NCBI GenBank assembly: GCA_963978905.1
Contig: OZ022258.1
Span: 49,832,591-49,896,590, forward strand
Direction of reading: 5' to 3'
Origin: Trichostrongylus colubriformis
Lineage: Eukaryota > Nematoda > Chromadorea > Rhabditida > Trichostrongylidae
Length of the DNA stretch: 64,000 bases
Shown here: piece after piece, positions 1-12,631 of the stretch
Position numbering within the stretch: the first letter of the stretch is position 1
Layout of the letters: the number at the start of each line of letters is the position of its first letter
Translations under genes and position numbers: made by a program
Notes under the pieces: model-generated
What the model was told of the DNA's origin: nothing
Database searches by the model: none
Seen by the model: the letters and a program-made list of their open reading frames with translations, nothing else

Positions 1-1429
1 AAATGAATCGCGAGAGCCAGTCCATTTTGAAGTCAGCACTTTTATCCTTTTAGACAAGGCTGATACCGATTGATCTTTGGAGGAATGGAAGGCCTGGGTT
101 AACATTAATGCAGGATTTGATCTCCGCACCGTGAGAATGAAAGTGCGCGCTCTCTGTAACTATTACACCGCCTCCGCTCAAAACGTCATGCTTATACGCT
201 GCCGGTACTTTTTTAACCTCTGTGAATAATGAACGAATATAAACTTCACCGAAGTGGGGGCCTATCTGCAATGCCGTGCTTGAGAGAAAAACGTTTAACT
301 GCCAATCAAAAAAAACCGACCATTCCACCAACGCTTCGCAGCCGCAGTTAATTTATGTGAGGTGTCAAAAGAAGCTGACAGGCCACAGTTGCAGGAAAGC
401 ATCAAAAATCTCAGGGTCAAAGTGCTGTTTCCGTTGGCTCAGAAACTTCAGATGCCCAGGAAAGTGTATGAATTCGCGGCAGTCGCCAAAAAAGCTCAAT
501 CGACAATAAATCATTGTCAGCACCACTAAATGTGGAAATAGATAGCTGAATCCTCATAGCATAAGGTGAATACGAGCAAAAGTACCAAAATATTACAAAA
601 TAAATGAAAATGAGGGAGATAAACGAAATAAGGAAGAAAAGTCATTAATGAATGGCGCTAGTAGCTCACATTATACTGATGAGTTGCAAGCAATAGAAGG
701 AGACAGCGCAGCGGCTAGCAGCAACCTTACCGATTTCTTAGTCACTAGATCGCATCCCTCTTGGACGGAAGAAGCTTAGATTTCATTGAAGGTTGCTTGT
801 TCGGTACCTAACGAATTTGGGAGTAGAAATACTCAGTAGGATCTAGGCTACTCCTGACAGTTACTGTAGGGTCACTCATGTATTAAGCAACATTCATAAG
901 TATTCCATCACGTCAGCGATTCTGAGTCGAACACAGCGACATGGTGCATCCCGAATTCCGTCATGTACTGCTTTTGGCATTATTCAAGCGCACTGGTTAT
1001 GAGGATCACGACAAGAATAGATTTGTCTGCAAATGCACATTTTCTGTAAAACCACAGGCTGTCATGACAGATTTTGATCAGATTTTCATTTTCATTGAAA
1101 ACCGGTTGTAAATAATGCTATCAATCATGGCAACCCGCCAAAATCATGAATCAGCTCTGTTAGAAAAAAAACTCAGCAACTGGTAGAATTTTTCAGAAAC
1201 TGATGGTAAAACAACGAAGACGTACTACGAATAGACCGAAAAGAGTAAAAAGAGAGACAGAGTGGAAATCGATAATTAGTGGCCTTTATAGATGCGCCGT
1301 GCATTCGACATAAACTTGGGGTCATCCTCAAATGCGTTTTTTCTCCATGAAAATCTTGAAAAACCGGCTGATCTTATTGCTAGTCGAATTTAACGAGAAG
1401 ACGAATGGGTCGGAACAGACGACACCCTG
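1..1429. other. No gene recognised
   Basis: Only short unrelated open frames occur on both strands. No recognisable domain, transposon end or tandem repeat was seen. Intergenic or decayed repeat DNA. Confidence 0.5.
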
Positions 1430-1498
1430 CCCAGGATTCGATCTCCGAATTATACATGCGGGGGCAGCGCCACCTATGTCTGGCCCATTACGGCCCTA
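1430..1498 (-). repeat. tRNA-derived SINE-like fragment
   Basis: Read on the minus strand, an A-box-like stretch (GTAATGGGCCAGA) is followed by a good B-box-like stretch (GAGATCGAATCC), spaced as in tRNA genes. No full cloverleaf forms, so this is called a tRNA-derived retroposon piece. Related pieces lie at 35.9, 39.0, 40.6, 45.5 and 48.2 kb. Confidence 0.45.
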
Positions 1499-2736
1499 CG
1501 CAAAATGAGTAGTGCTAATGCAGAAGCTAGTGAAAGACGAAAACATAATTTTTAATTTACAAAAATTGTCAAAACAGTATAAATAGACAAATTGTCTGGG
1601 AAATGATGGAAAAGTCCGGATATCTCAACCCATCTCGATCAGCTGCTAGTTTATGACGCATGTTCGAGGGTTTGATTAATGCCAAACCCTTCATGCCTCA
1701 TTCTCCACTTCCGGTCGGTTAAGAGGGTAAATATACCTGGGTACGTGCAACTTTCCTGAATTTCTCGGCAGTTCATTACAAGGCCTGACGCCATTCAGAG
1801 GGACAAAAGCGGTTTTGTGATTAAGTGTCTGATTGATTTTTGTTCCCTTGAAGAAAGCTCGGATGTCATGACGTTTTAGAAGGAAAAACTTCAATAACCA
1901 TATTCTATTGTATCTATCCATATTAACCTTCTAGCAGTCTCTTTAGGCGCACTGTTTCAGAAGGACGTAGACTGAGCAGAAGCACTGTCCTAGTAAGCGC
2001 GTTACAAAAATTGTGAAAATTGCCTGGTATTATTTATTACGGTAAAATGGGGACATTTATTAAATAAGTGTTGCCGAGGGCTCTACTATGTTCCCAGTTG
2101 CAGCTCATATTGTTGGAAGGCCTCTACCGAAACAGTGACAATATCCAATCGAAATTCGAAAATTTCAAAAAAAGAAAGGCAATCTCTTGATTCAAACATT
2201 ACGGAAATTGAATAAGTCTAGGAATAAGGATTTTTTATATAATATGACCTCAAGTTTTTTTCTGCCTGAAAAATATAGAGTTTTACCCTCTCCGCATCAG
2301 TATTCCATACAAAGCGAAGTAATTCGAATTCGAATTCCAGACTATTTGGTTAGTTACTAATTAATTGATTATTTAACTGAAAATCGCAGGCAGCTCAAGA
2401 TAATGAAGGTGCATTTGGAATGATGAATGAGTTCAGAGTTATCAGAAAAAAACTAGGATTATGTGTCATCAAAATAGACTTTAAGGAGTGGAGCTGGCCC
2501 TCCCGAAAGGCAGAGATCAAAGTGTTGTGTTGAGTGAACGAATAGAAGCGATATAGCAAAGAAGGTAAAGCTAAGGTGGTGGTGCTGGTGGTACTTGTGA
2601 TGAGGAGGGGTGTGCAGAGGAAAATGAATGCCTGAGTGTGTGGACGGCGAGATGAAACAAAAGTCTATCCTCCACAACAGGAGCCACAGAGCCTGCTCAG
2701 CCAAAGACATGCCGACTGATCGATAGTCTTCTTACA

Positions 2737-2930
2737 TTGATTAATTGGAAACGCGTGTTTGAGCAGATTGTGGAGAAAGAACAAGTGAACCTTAGAGATC
2801 TGTCGGCAAATTCGAGAAGAAGAATTGCTTCGTTGCAGCAAGCATCGGCTCCGGAACCGCACCCCCGAAGTGTCCCACGATGCAGAGTCCTCGGGAAAGC
2901 GGGAAAGGACGGGGCTGGAGAGAGGGTGGA
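2737..2930 (+). CDS. Possible exon, unknown product
   Basis: The plus frame starting at 2737 is polar and protein-like (WKRVFEQIVEKEQ, then Arg/Ser-rich) and stays open to 3177, but after about 2930 it becomes AT-rich and low complexity. The opposite strand is also open across the same bases. No neighbouring exon could be joined to it and no family was recognised. It may be a chance frame in a locally GC-richer patch. Confidence 0.2.
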
Positions 2931-3859
2931 TAATGAATGTATTAACAATTTGAGTTTTCCTCCCCAAAATTATATTAACACAATACTTTTATCAGAAGCT
3001 GGAAAAAAAGCATTATTATATTTTTTAAATCTTTTTACAGCTAGAATTATAGCCTCGGAACCACTCGCTAAAAGACTATGGCTTGGGAATGGGATAAAAC
3101 GACCTCCTAAAGCGAATCATCCAAAGGACGAGTGCCTGAGCCTTGGAAAAAGCTTCTTCTTCAACGGCTTCCACTAGTTTGAACATGCCCCACCCCTTTT
3201 GCTGACGTGGTCCGCCCCTTCCGGTGTTACCAATGGGAAAGGGTTCTTGATTTTTTTTTACCGTTTCATTTAGTTTTAATTCGCTTCCACAGTACTAAAC
3301 ACCTAACTTTCATATCCAACAATTTTTCTACATTCGGTCTAAGGTACTCCTATCACTGCTTCTAAGGGTGGTCTCATGGAATTACGGGAAACTTTTCGAC
3401 AAATGCTCAAAATTTTGATTAGCGGATGGTGGAAATCATTACAACTACTTGATAAATGAAAGTTGAAGATGGATTTTCAAAGTTTAAGAGGGTAGAATAG
3501 AACCATTTGCACAAGGATCAAAGACATCTCCTGATACCAGTAACACCTTTCACGAGCTCAAGAAGCATTCAACTGCTTCAATGGCTGCGAATAGGGCAGC
3601 AAATGCATGGCGGGAATGATCCGCAGACGGATGATTATTTATTCTATGCCATCCATTCGACGATGGTGAAACTGAGAACGGTTTTGAGGTAAAGTTGGAA
3701 AATAAAACCATGAACTCTGATTCCACCCTTTACAGATTACGACAGCTTTCACAGTCGCATAGCTTTCAGAATAGGACAATTCCTACAACACTCCTTTGAA
3801 AGGTGGAATGAGTTGTTCGGGCCAAACATGGAAGGATAATCGAGCATAAAGGCCAGATA

Positions 3860-4130
3860 CTCAGTCATACGAAAGCAAAGAAAAACCGAAATGAATCGCC
3901 AAAGAGCCCAAGAAATAAAACCTTCTGCTCACCGAAGAGGGCGGGCCAGGTCAAAAAAAAAGGGGCAGCTTGGGACAAAACAGCTGTGGTATCTGTTGCT
4001 TAGGAGCGCTCCTTTCATCGAGGATTTCGCGACATGTAGTCTTTTCGAGCACTCAGCTTATTTGTCGACCCAATTTAAGAGGTCCCATTACTCGCATTAC
4101 CCCTACCACTGCCTTTAAACCACAGCTAAG
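3860..4130 (+). repeat. Dispersed repeat, 'AAAGGGGCGG' family, diverged copy
   Basis: Shares a run of landmarks with copies at 26.5, 29.0, 30.5 and 53.5 kb: 'aa(t)aagacct', 'aaaggggcgg', a 'gg(t)aaaacag' segment, and an end resembling 'cccattactcctatcactg'. Non-coding; no terminal repeats were identified. Confidence 0.5.
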
Positions 4131-4831
4131 GGGGGTCACAAGGGCTAGCGAGGCAGAATAACGTAAAGTTAGCCTCAGAAAGGACATTATAGTCATACTG
4201 GTGGGATTTTATGACTCTCGTAGCACAGCTTGTACAGGAAAATAGATTCAGACTATAAAATGTGGTTCAGCTAAGAGAGCGGATGATAAGGCAAATCGAG
4301 AAGAGATGTTGCAGGCGCCATGAGAAAAAAGTGGTCTTGTAAAAAGGTAAAGATATATGTAGAGTGAAGTATGGCACACTGGTAGGAAGTTGAACGGCCA
4401 AGCGCGATCAACCACGTGATCAACTGACTGAAATCAATCACGTAGTAGGTAAATGACTCTCGCTGCCATAAACTCCAAGAATAGGGGAAGGTTAAGTAAA
4501 AAGAGACTATGGGTCAAGTAATCCCAGATGATTTCTTTTTTCAATGAACTATCGATCGGAGAAAAAATCGAAGCGGATGTGGAACGAGCTTGCTCACTAC
4601 GCAATAGCGCAGATCAAATAGTAGCGGTCAATTTCGCTGGAAAATTCGAAGATCTCTTGTAGAGCTCAAACTGGGCTGCGGTCTTGTCAAAGTTCGGTTG
4701 CAGTTTTATACAGTCACATACATTTACGCTGCAACATGAGTTGGGGCAGAGCTAAGGTAATAATTAGAACGCACCGTACAGTCGGACACATCGCTGAAGA
4801 ACCAAGCCGGCTGCTCCATAAGGTGCGATAT

Positions 4832-5060
4832 AAGACAGACAGACAGACAAGCAGACAGACAGAGAGACAGACACACAGACACACAGACAGACAGAGAGAC
4901 AAACAGACAGACACACAGACACACAGACACACAGATAGACAGACAAACACACAGACAGACAGACAAACACACACAGACAGGCAGACGGACAGACAGACAG
5001 ACAAACAGACAGACAAACAAACAAACAGGACAGGCAGACAGACAGACAAACGGTCAAACG
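4832..5060 (+). repeat. (ACAG/ACAC)n microsatellite
   Basis: About 230 bp of imperfect tetranucleotide repeat (gacagacagaca with caca and aaca variants). It creates long spurious Thr/Asp/Arg/Gln and Cys/Leu/Ser/Val frames on both strands, which should not be annotated as genes. Confidence 0.97.
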
Positions 5061-6699
5061 GATAGGCAGCGAGACAAACAAAACAACACATCGAACATCT
5101 GCTTTACGTATAGCATGATTGTGTAGAATTGAATTGCTTCCATCAGTACACGACTTTGAAGGTGACATATTGGGACTTCAGCAAAACCATTGCGGAATGG
5201 GCGGGATTATCTGGTGCTGCCTGGACTTCTCGGTATCAGATATGCTTTCTTCTGAGAAGTCAGATAGACTAACACCAATGAGAGCTCATGTGGTAACCGA
5301 TAGCACCGCCCACTTGCCATTCATGTATTCCGCACTCCGAAGCACTTGCTGGATGTGAGATCTCTTGATGTTCTTGATCTGAATGGACTGATTCTAGCAG
5401 GTTCAGCAAACCGTAGGTTGTGCACATCAGCGAACAAAGTGCATCACCAGGTGACGATAAATTACGTCCGGAAAATTCACGGTGCAAACATCGTGTTCGC
5501 CGGTGCCGTCTATAGAGCACACAGAGACATTCTGATTCGCAACATTTCCCTCCGTCCAGTCAATAAGCAAGAAACTTCCTCAAAGATTAGTTTCAAATAG
5601 CCATTACCCGGTGGTGACCAATTTATAGGGCTCATCAGTAGAACCAGAGATACAGTCAGGGTCAATTTTTTATTACCTATTTCACGTTATGCACGTCCGT
5701 TTGTTCGTAATATACGCCCTCATATGATATTAAATAAAAAATGTAAAGTAATAATATATAATGAAAATAAAATGTAGTATATGTGGTAAATAATATGCGT
5801 CCGTTCGTATATATGTATGCATATTAGTCACCAAAAATCTATATTTAGCAGTAATAGAATTGGTTCTTTGTAACTGGAATCACTGTCTATAAAAAGGTGT
5901 TTTCTTCTGTGCGATAACCGTGGGATAATGAATAAATAAGGCCTCGAAATTACTACGTTTTCCTAGTGAAACACTGGAGTACTGCTTATTCTAATTGATA
6001 ATCTATAAATAATATTGGCGATATGAGGAATAGTTAAAAAAGATAGCATAGGGGTGTCGTATGGATCCCCTCTTCGAGGAGGGGGGGGGGGGGAGTCGAA
6101 TTTTTTGCAAATTATCCTCGACTCCACGCTTGACCCTGCTTAAGACACCATTGCCAGCATTCATACTGTCTTTAGATCGAAATATACAACGAATATATGA
6201 ATATAAATGAATATTAGCATGACTATGAATATGAATATTCCACCCAATCAATTCGAATAAGGCAAACGTATGGTAGAAATGGGGTTTCGGATCTTATGAT
6301 TGGCTTCAGAGTTGGGTGCCGGTAGGCTGTTATAATACATGCCACTATCCACGACCCCCTGCCATTGAGCCAGCGATTATGAACGGGAATTGTGTGCATG
6401 GCTTATACATCAAACCTTATTCCTGACGATAAATAAGCTACCGCTTGAGACTAATCACCGATAAGGCCCAATAAATGTTTCTCTTGGCCAAGAGTTACAT
6501 ACGTCACCTACCGTAGTGACCACAGCAGACCCGTCGTGCGGCACACTTGGAGTCACTACGTGATCCATCTGAATGATTATGGCAGGGTATGCCGAGAGTC
6601 GTGGATTCCTTGACATGGGGGTCGTATTCGATAGACAAGATAGGGGTCTTAATTGCAAAAACCAGCCACGATCCCAGGATAGAACACGGTAGAACGAGC
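5061..6699. other. No confident gene; AT-rich, one ambiguous open block
   Basis: Between about 5150 and 5600 both strands are open and look partly protein-like (the plus frame contains LDLNGLILAGSAN). No consistent exon borders and no second conserved block were found. The rest is AT-rich, with a G-run near 6080 that resembles the poly-G repeat family. Confidence 0.4.
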
Positions 6700-6960
6700 C
6701 ATCAGCTGACTTGGTATTGTGAAAAAGGTATGATTAAATTCGAGTGATTAGCACAAAAATTACAACAATAAAATACTTAGTGATACTGTGCAATCAATAA
6801 TAGTTGATACTGATACTGTGAAGGGTATGTAGTTGTTGAGGATGGACCGTATTTAGGTTCCCGTTGAGGAAGAGGAGGAGGGGAAGGGGGGGGGGGGAGA
6901 GTCGTTCTGAAGCGATCATTCTCCTCCATACCCAAGTGTGCCCTGATTGTGCTGGTCCCT
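6700..6960 (+). repeat. Dispersed repeat with poly-G core, copy 1
   Basis: Aligns with 8760-8990: both contain 'cacaaaaattacaacaataaaatac', then 'gatactgtgcaatc', then a G12-14 run and a conserved 'cattttcctcgac'-type tail. Non-coding. Confidence 0.65.
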
Positions 6961-7324
6961 TGCTCAATGTCACCCCCTTTGGTAAAATTCAGCCACCGGC
7001 TAGTCGCTATATCACCATCACAAGGGCTGTTCTCGTTGTCGTCGTCGTTGATTAAATCAACAAACGTGTGATAAATGGCATGTGTAACAGTGAAGCGCCA
7101 CGAAGGAGAGTAGTTGGATCAGTAGGTGAACCATTGATTAGTGGCTAGTCTTGAGTGGAACAAGCTTGAACAAAGGAGTTTCTGAGGATTACGCAAAGGG
7201 CCTTGAGAAGTTATAGGCAGAGACACCGTACCCAAACTAATCTCGAAAATAATTGCTTCTGAAAGAAAACAAATTATTATTGCCTGCATAAGCTATAAAT
7301 CAATAAATCACAATCCTTTATAAA

Positions 7325-7354
7325 TCAAGTGTAATGAGATTACATTACACTTGA
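7325..7354. other. Small perfect hairpin
   Basis: A 12-bp perfect inverted repeat (tcaagtgtaatg / cattacacttga) flanks a 6-nt loop in AT-rich DNA. No coding context. Confidence 0.7.
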
Positions 7355-8759
7355 CTATTAAGTCGAGAGCATCAACTTCCATTGATCGATATTGATCGAT
7401 CAATTGGGAAAAAATCAAGGAATCCTTTTATGCTTTGTAATAAAGATTAAGGTTTCAAAGTAATTTTAGGGCTTAGGAGGGGACGGTATAGGCACCAGTA
7501 GTTAGAACTGGGAGGCGTTCCCTCGACATCGGTAGTGCTACAGTTATCTCGCTCTGGCGGCGTTAACTTCATGTCAATGGGCAATACAATCTCGATCATC
7601 TCTAAAATTGTAAGCTGTTCTATGTAGACGGAGATTGGTCAACGTGATAATAGCCAATAATAGGCAAGTGCGTCACGCATACAACCATCTTAACAAGCGG
7701 TTAGAAAACCGATTACACGGCTTCTCCAATGGGGCTCATTTAATCACAAGTAAAAAACATCGCCTAACAAAGGAATCATGCTAGTGAGTGTAAACACAGC
7801 GGTAAACAAGCGTGCTTAAAAGTTTTCAAACTTAGTGACTAGCAAATGAAGTCTTGAATCTTGAAAAGGGCATACTATATCTCCTACCGTACCCCTTTAT
7901 AACCCCTTTTATCGTAACCTTCATTGTGAACGACAGGGTATACTGGTGTTTATTTAATCTATAAGTTTTGAATAGTTTTGTAAAGATTTGTAAGATTGTT
8001 CCATCGTCCTCTTGAATAACTACAGTGGTTGTTTGATTTCGGTTGCTGTTCTCGTGAGTCTAATGTACGCACAAGTAAACAAATAAGTAAACAAAATGAA
8101 TATACAGCACGGTGATGCATCTCAAAAATTATAGCAAAAGTTGTATAGTTTTCAGTTGGTTAAAGTGCACACTACATAGTTAGTATTCAGAATATGTAAA
8201 GTACGTGAAAAGGATCAGTTCAATGCATGCGTCATTCCAGTGGACATCTTTCAAACTGATTATGTACAAGAAATAAACTGGTAATTTCTGAATTGACTGC
8301 TGGCTGATTTTGATTAGTATCAATAGATGTGATGAGAAGAACGAGCACGAGGCATTGGGCCGTGTATCGCTTGGGTGATTAATGTTCCCCAACACAGGCC
8401 GAGGTAAGAACAGCCGAGACGGAGATGAGCGTGTAAAAAGCCTGTGGGCAGCCGAAGACCGCAGAAAAGTTGCAAAATTCTCGTTATTCGTCCGCTTGGC
8501 ATTATGCCATTCGATGTTTGCACATTTCACATGTGTTAGTCACCTTTTGAAAATACAGCGTGATAAGTCCGCTAGACACAGAAAAAATGAGGAAACACGA
8601 GCTGTACGATAGGTCCGTCCATGGTCGAAATGTCGTAGACAGGCACTTCGGAAATTGAGGATTTCTCGACAGAGAGTCGTTTTTGACGGGCGTGTTAGGG
8701 AGAGGCTCGTAATTGTAGGGCTGAGCAATGGTCCCAGGCTAGATAATAAGCGGAATGTG

Positions 8760-8990
8760 TCGACAATGACCCGGTTATGTAAGAAAATATAAATGAATCC
8801 ACGTGATCAACACAAAAATTACAGTAATAAAATACCTAATGATACTATGCAATCGGTAATATGTAGTTACTGGTTCTGCACAGGTTATGTGGATAATGCA
8901 AGGGGTGGAGGTACCTTGAGGGGGGGGGGGGGGTACTGAGAAGCTGCCATTTTCCTCGACACCTGTATGTATCCTTGTCGCAAGAGTAGG
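8760..8990 (+). repeat. Dispersed repeat with poly-G core, copy 2
   Basis: Second copy of the 6700-6960 repeat in the same order, with a G14 run near 8920. Partial or reversed relatives (C-runs) occur near 17270 and 36470. Confidence 0.65.
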
Positions 8991-9161
8991 ATCGAGATGT
9001 GTCTGTTATACTGTGAAAAAAGAACTTTGTAACAATTTTCTGAATTTTTTTTGACCATGCAAGCGCCTTCTTACGATTACATATTATTTATTATCATACA
9101 TTATTATATTATTATTTATTGTGCTTTTATTGAACTAGCTTTTATTGAGGCTTTATGAAAA

Positions 9162-9249
9162 ATAAAAGGTATCCAACAGGAAGTATTCGCTGTCAATCTT
9201 CTCAGGATACCCAACACATCCTACCTTTACCCAGAGTTGTGGCGGTACT
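9162..9249 (+). repeat. 88-bp direct repeat, copy 1
   Basis: Nearly identical to 9544-9631. The 294 bp between the copies is unrelated AT-rich DNA containing a (TTTA)n stretch. Confidence 0.85.
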
Positions 9250-9543
9250 TCACCCAGGATCGTGGTGGTAATTCGATCTGGTCTATATGTTTACTTGTGG
9301 GGGGAAGCCGATGTATGAAACTTTTTGAACATTTTATGGGCCAATGCACTCAACACGAGGAGGTAAAAAGCATGGATGGCTAGGCCGGCTTCAATCCTAG
9401 AGTTATTGATCAGACTATTTATTTATTTATTTATTTCATTACGTCACTAGACGTGCCATTACCCAAGACAATGTCGTTAGTGCAAACAAACAGAATAATA
9501 ATAAAGAAAAATGAGCAAAACAAAAGTACTTAAGCCAATGCTT

Positions 9544-9665
9544 ATAAAAGGTATCCAACAGGAAGTATTCGCTGTCAATCTTCTCAGGATACCCAACACA
9601 TCCTACTTTTACCCAGAGTTATGGCGGTACTCTGGGTAAAAGTAGGATGTGTTGGGTATCCTGAG
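9544..9665. repeat. 88-bp repeat copy 2 with a 34-bp perfect hairpin
   Basis: The second copy (9544-9631) is followed at once by an inverted copy of part of itself. Bases 9583-9616 and 9632-9665 are perfect 34-bp reverse complements around a 15-nt loop. This looks like template-switch duplication or the folded end of a transposon. Confidence 0.85.
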
Positions 9666-9672
9666 TATACCA

Positions 9673-11097
9673 GCTGACTATGTTGATGAGAGAGGCAACA
9701 CTTGTCACTGCACCATTTTCATCTCCACCATCGCCACTGTAGAATGTAAAATAATAAAATGTAGAAGGCAAAGTAGTCAACTTATACTGTAGAATACGCC
9801 ATGTAGACGGCTCAGGAGATCACAGGTCGAGGTCACCTTGATGCTCTTTTACCCAGTGAAATGCAATGCCTATCGGGGACAATCAAATCCTCTGTTGGTC
9901 TTTACTCCTCACATATAAGTTTGATAACCGAATTAGTGGAAGCATCACTAGTCCGTAAAGATCCGATTGGCGTCAACAGACCTGTTGTACTTCCAGCTAT
10001 CTACAAATTCTGAAGACACCGTCAGGGGCAATTCTGGCAGATTATGGAGTAATTGTGAAATGTGAAAGCCAAGGTGGTCAATAGTGTAAAAGTAGGAAAG
10101 AAAGGAATAACAGAGTCAAAAACCTGAGCACGTAGAGCTTGAAAACCCATCTTCTCACCCTTATCCTCTGTATCACTACCCACTGGGGGTAGATGCAGAC
10201 GGGCGAGGGGTAAGCCAGCCGCAAACAGAGTCCTGCGTTTGCAGCAGCTTGCCCAGCAAATGCTAGCAGGGTGACTGGCAGCACTTACGAAATCACGATA
10301 AAAATTCAAGGAGCGCCTTTCCAATGGGGCAAATCATCTCCGGGGTGGAATTTTCGCTAGCAAAGAATATATCTTCTCAATTATCATTGTGCTTCCCTAG
10401 TCCACATCTATTACGATGGGGAAGACCTGTCTGCCTTTCGGAATTTGTCCATGACTATGATAGTGCTATAAATTACAGTGTGCATGAATCCTGTACGATG
10501 CCAGACATTCAGTGCAAGCCCTTTGTGTTTTGAAATTCTTGGAAATGACTAATTGTTCCCAGACAACTCCATTAATGGCAGTGGTATGATGAGTGATCGG
10601 TACAAGACAGCAGTCCAGAGACCGTACATGTCCTATGCAGTATCATTTTCACGAGAAACGAGCTACAATCAGATAAATGGGAAAAAAGTGTGATTTTCGA
10701 TTAAAAAAGTCAAAAAGAGAAATCTGGAAAACAGGTAACTCGGTGTGCTCCGGAATGGTGAGCATATGACACGGCGTACTGCTCTTATGATTGGTCACTG
10801 AAAACCGGGCCTAATACCCATAAAATGCGTATATCAGGAAGCTGTACAGAAGCACTCCATATCTCTACACTAGCGAAGAGGGATGCATACGGGCTCTGAT
10901 GTTTTACTCTATATGCTTATGGCAGCCTACTCTCTATCTGTCATTATTTTATGACCCGATAATAATTGACTGCTACGGCAAGACAAGTAAGCTATATCGC
11001 TCGTGAAGAAGGGAACGGCTTGGCGCGCTTACATTTGCGGTCGCTAAGCGTGCTCATGGAATGGTTAAGTGGTGTATATACGTTGCACCGGCATGGT
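9673..11097. other. No confident gene; dispersed repeat at 10165-10300
   Basis: Bases about 10165-10300 (centre 'gtagatgcagacgggcgaggg') match 49735-49870, so this is a dispersed repeat. A minus-strand frame starting MERRSLNFYRDF at 10324 is followed by a good GTAAGT, but no continuation was found. Confidence 0.4.
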
Positions 11098-11250
11098 TGG
11101 CTGTGTTCACTTCACAGGCAGCGAAACAGTGTGGCATGGAGGGCTGCAGAGACGATGCAGGCAACGAGGCAGAGTGGCACAGAAGGTGACGCGGAGACAC
11201 GCAACCGTGCCCTGCCGTCGGCACCGCCAAGTATGGACGCGACCTAATCA
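11098..11250. repeat. Palindromic MITE relative ('CTGCCTCGTTGCCTG' family)
   Basis: Contains 'caggcaacgaggcagagtgg' and ends near 'agtatggacgcgacc', as in copies at 23985, 27433 and 62181. Diverged and incomplete on its left side. Confidence 0.6.
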
Positions 11251-11317
11251 TTCACTGCGCCCCACGCTATTTTGATTGTTAGATAGTCCTGAACCGTTAG
11301 GATGGGAAAGCAAGAGC

Positions 11318-11466
11318 GCCGTCAGACGTTGAGCGATTTTGCGATTTGGGGTCCAACGGCTCCGCACGCGAAGTTGAGGCAATGCAAAATCTCAAGGTCG
11401 CGTATCGCTCGCGAAAGTGCGGCGTCGAAAAATTACAAATCTGCGAAACCGCAAAATGGCGAAGTC
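11318..11466. repeat. 'GCGATTTTGCG' MITE copy
   Basis: About 150 bp rich in 'gcgattttgcg' and its complement 'cgcaaaatcgc', with 'ccgtcagac' at the left and 'cgaagtc' near the right. Same family as copies at 24121, 29566, 30303, 42477 and 57163. Confidence 0.65.
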
Positions 11467-11640
11467 ACTGCCGCCTAGCATTGAAACGAGTGAAGTGTTT
11501 TGTTGGTTTTTCCTAGTCCTATAGTCCCAAAAAAAGCCACAAACTTAGCGTTTGATCTTTCGTTCCGCTTTCACAGCTTTTCCACAATATATTCGCATTC
11601 GAAAGTTTTCCTGTGGATAAGGGGCAAATTTGAATGGTGA

Positions 11641-11832
11641 TTTCAAGACTTAGTTTGACAAAACAAAAATTTACTAGCACCAAAAAACGCCGAAGTGAAT
11701 CGCCACACTGTCTATTGCTGAGTCCATCTCAAAACATTTCAAGACTTAGTTTGACAAAACAAAAATTTACTAGCACCAAAAAACGCCGAAGTGAATCGCC
11801 ACACTGTCTATTGCTGAGTCCATCTCAAAACA
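11641..11832 (+). repeat. Two tandem 96-bp units
   Basis: 11641-11736 is repeated essentially without change as 11737-11832. The unit is exactly 32 codons, so the plus frame keeps phase across both copies (SLTKQKFTSTKKRR repeated). Near-identity suggests a recent duplication. No flanking exons were found. Confidence 0.9.
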
Positions 11833-12631
11833 ATCTCTGGTCAAGGGAAGTAGACTGTGTGAAAACTGCTCTATTACAAAGAAACAACAAAATGATTCAT
11901 GTATGTGATTGTTGAAGCAAATTGTAATGTTTCTTATGTCAAAGTCAGTGAAACCCCTCATTTATCAAGAAATGTTTTCGCGCAGTGCCAAATATAGCGC
12001 GAGTATGAGCGTGCAACCATCTCGACCATATTACGAACTGTCGCGATTAGACCGAGACGTAGAAAACCGGGATGGTGTTGGCTATTTTTGCCCCTTGCTT
12101 ATCTTTGTTCTTTGAATTCCCAATTAATTTACGTGCTCGTTACGGTAATATGACGAATACTGATTGTCAGCAGCATGTTTACTGCAAATTCGGCTGTTGT
12201 ATCATTATGAATGTAACCTCTCTTCTCCCTACCTTCAATATAAAAATAATTAAGCAATTAAATTCCTCCAAAATAAGGAGGATCAAGATAGCTTCTTGGC
12301 TACACGGAATGCACAAGTCACAGTGTGCTGCTATAGAGCTTCCTAGGGTGCCTTTTGAGATGCGCCAGGCTTCAACTTTTGTTCTAGGTAATAGGAATAT
12401 TTGAAGCATCTGGTTTTAGCAATGATTTTCTCTATGTCAATAATCCTTTTGGCGTACATGTCGAGCTGAAGAGGGTGCAGCGTCGCGTTTGATCACTGAA
12501 GATTGTTTTGAGCGCTTAGAGCCACTCTGATCGGCCTGTAGCTTAGGGTTGATACCAGATACAAGCGTTGCATTGCTTTATACTCTGGAAAACTGGGGTT
12601 TGCGACTGATGATTAAGAAAATATTGTAATA

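Noticed and set aside
4714..5168. Long Cys/Leu/Ser/Val and Thr/Asp/Arg/Gln open frames
   Set aside because: They are translations of the (ACAG)n microsatellite in several frames and strands.
5346..5600. A stretch LDLNGLILAGSAN that recalled the release factor eRF1 motif NGLxLAGSA
   Set aside because: Neighbouring residues do not continue the eRF1 sequence and no other conserved block occurs nearby.
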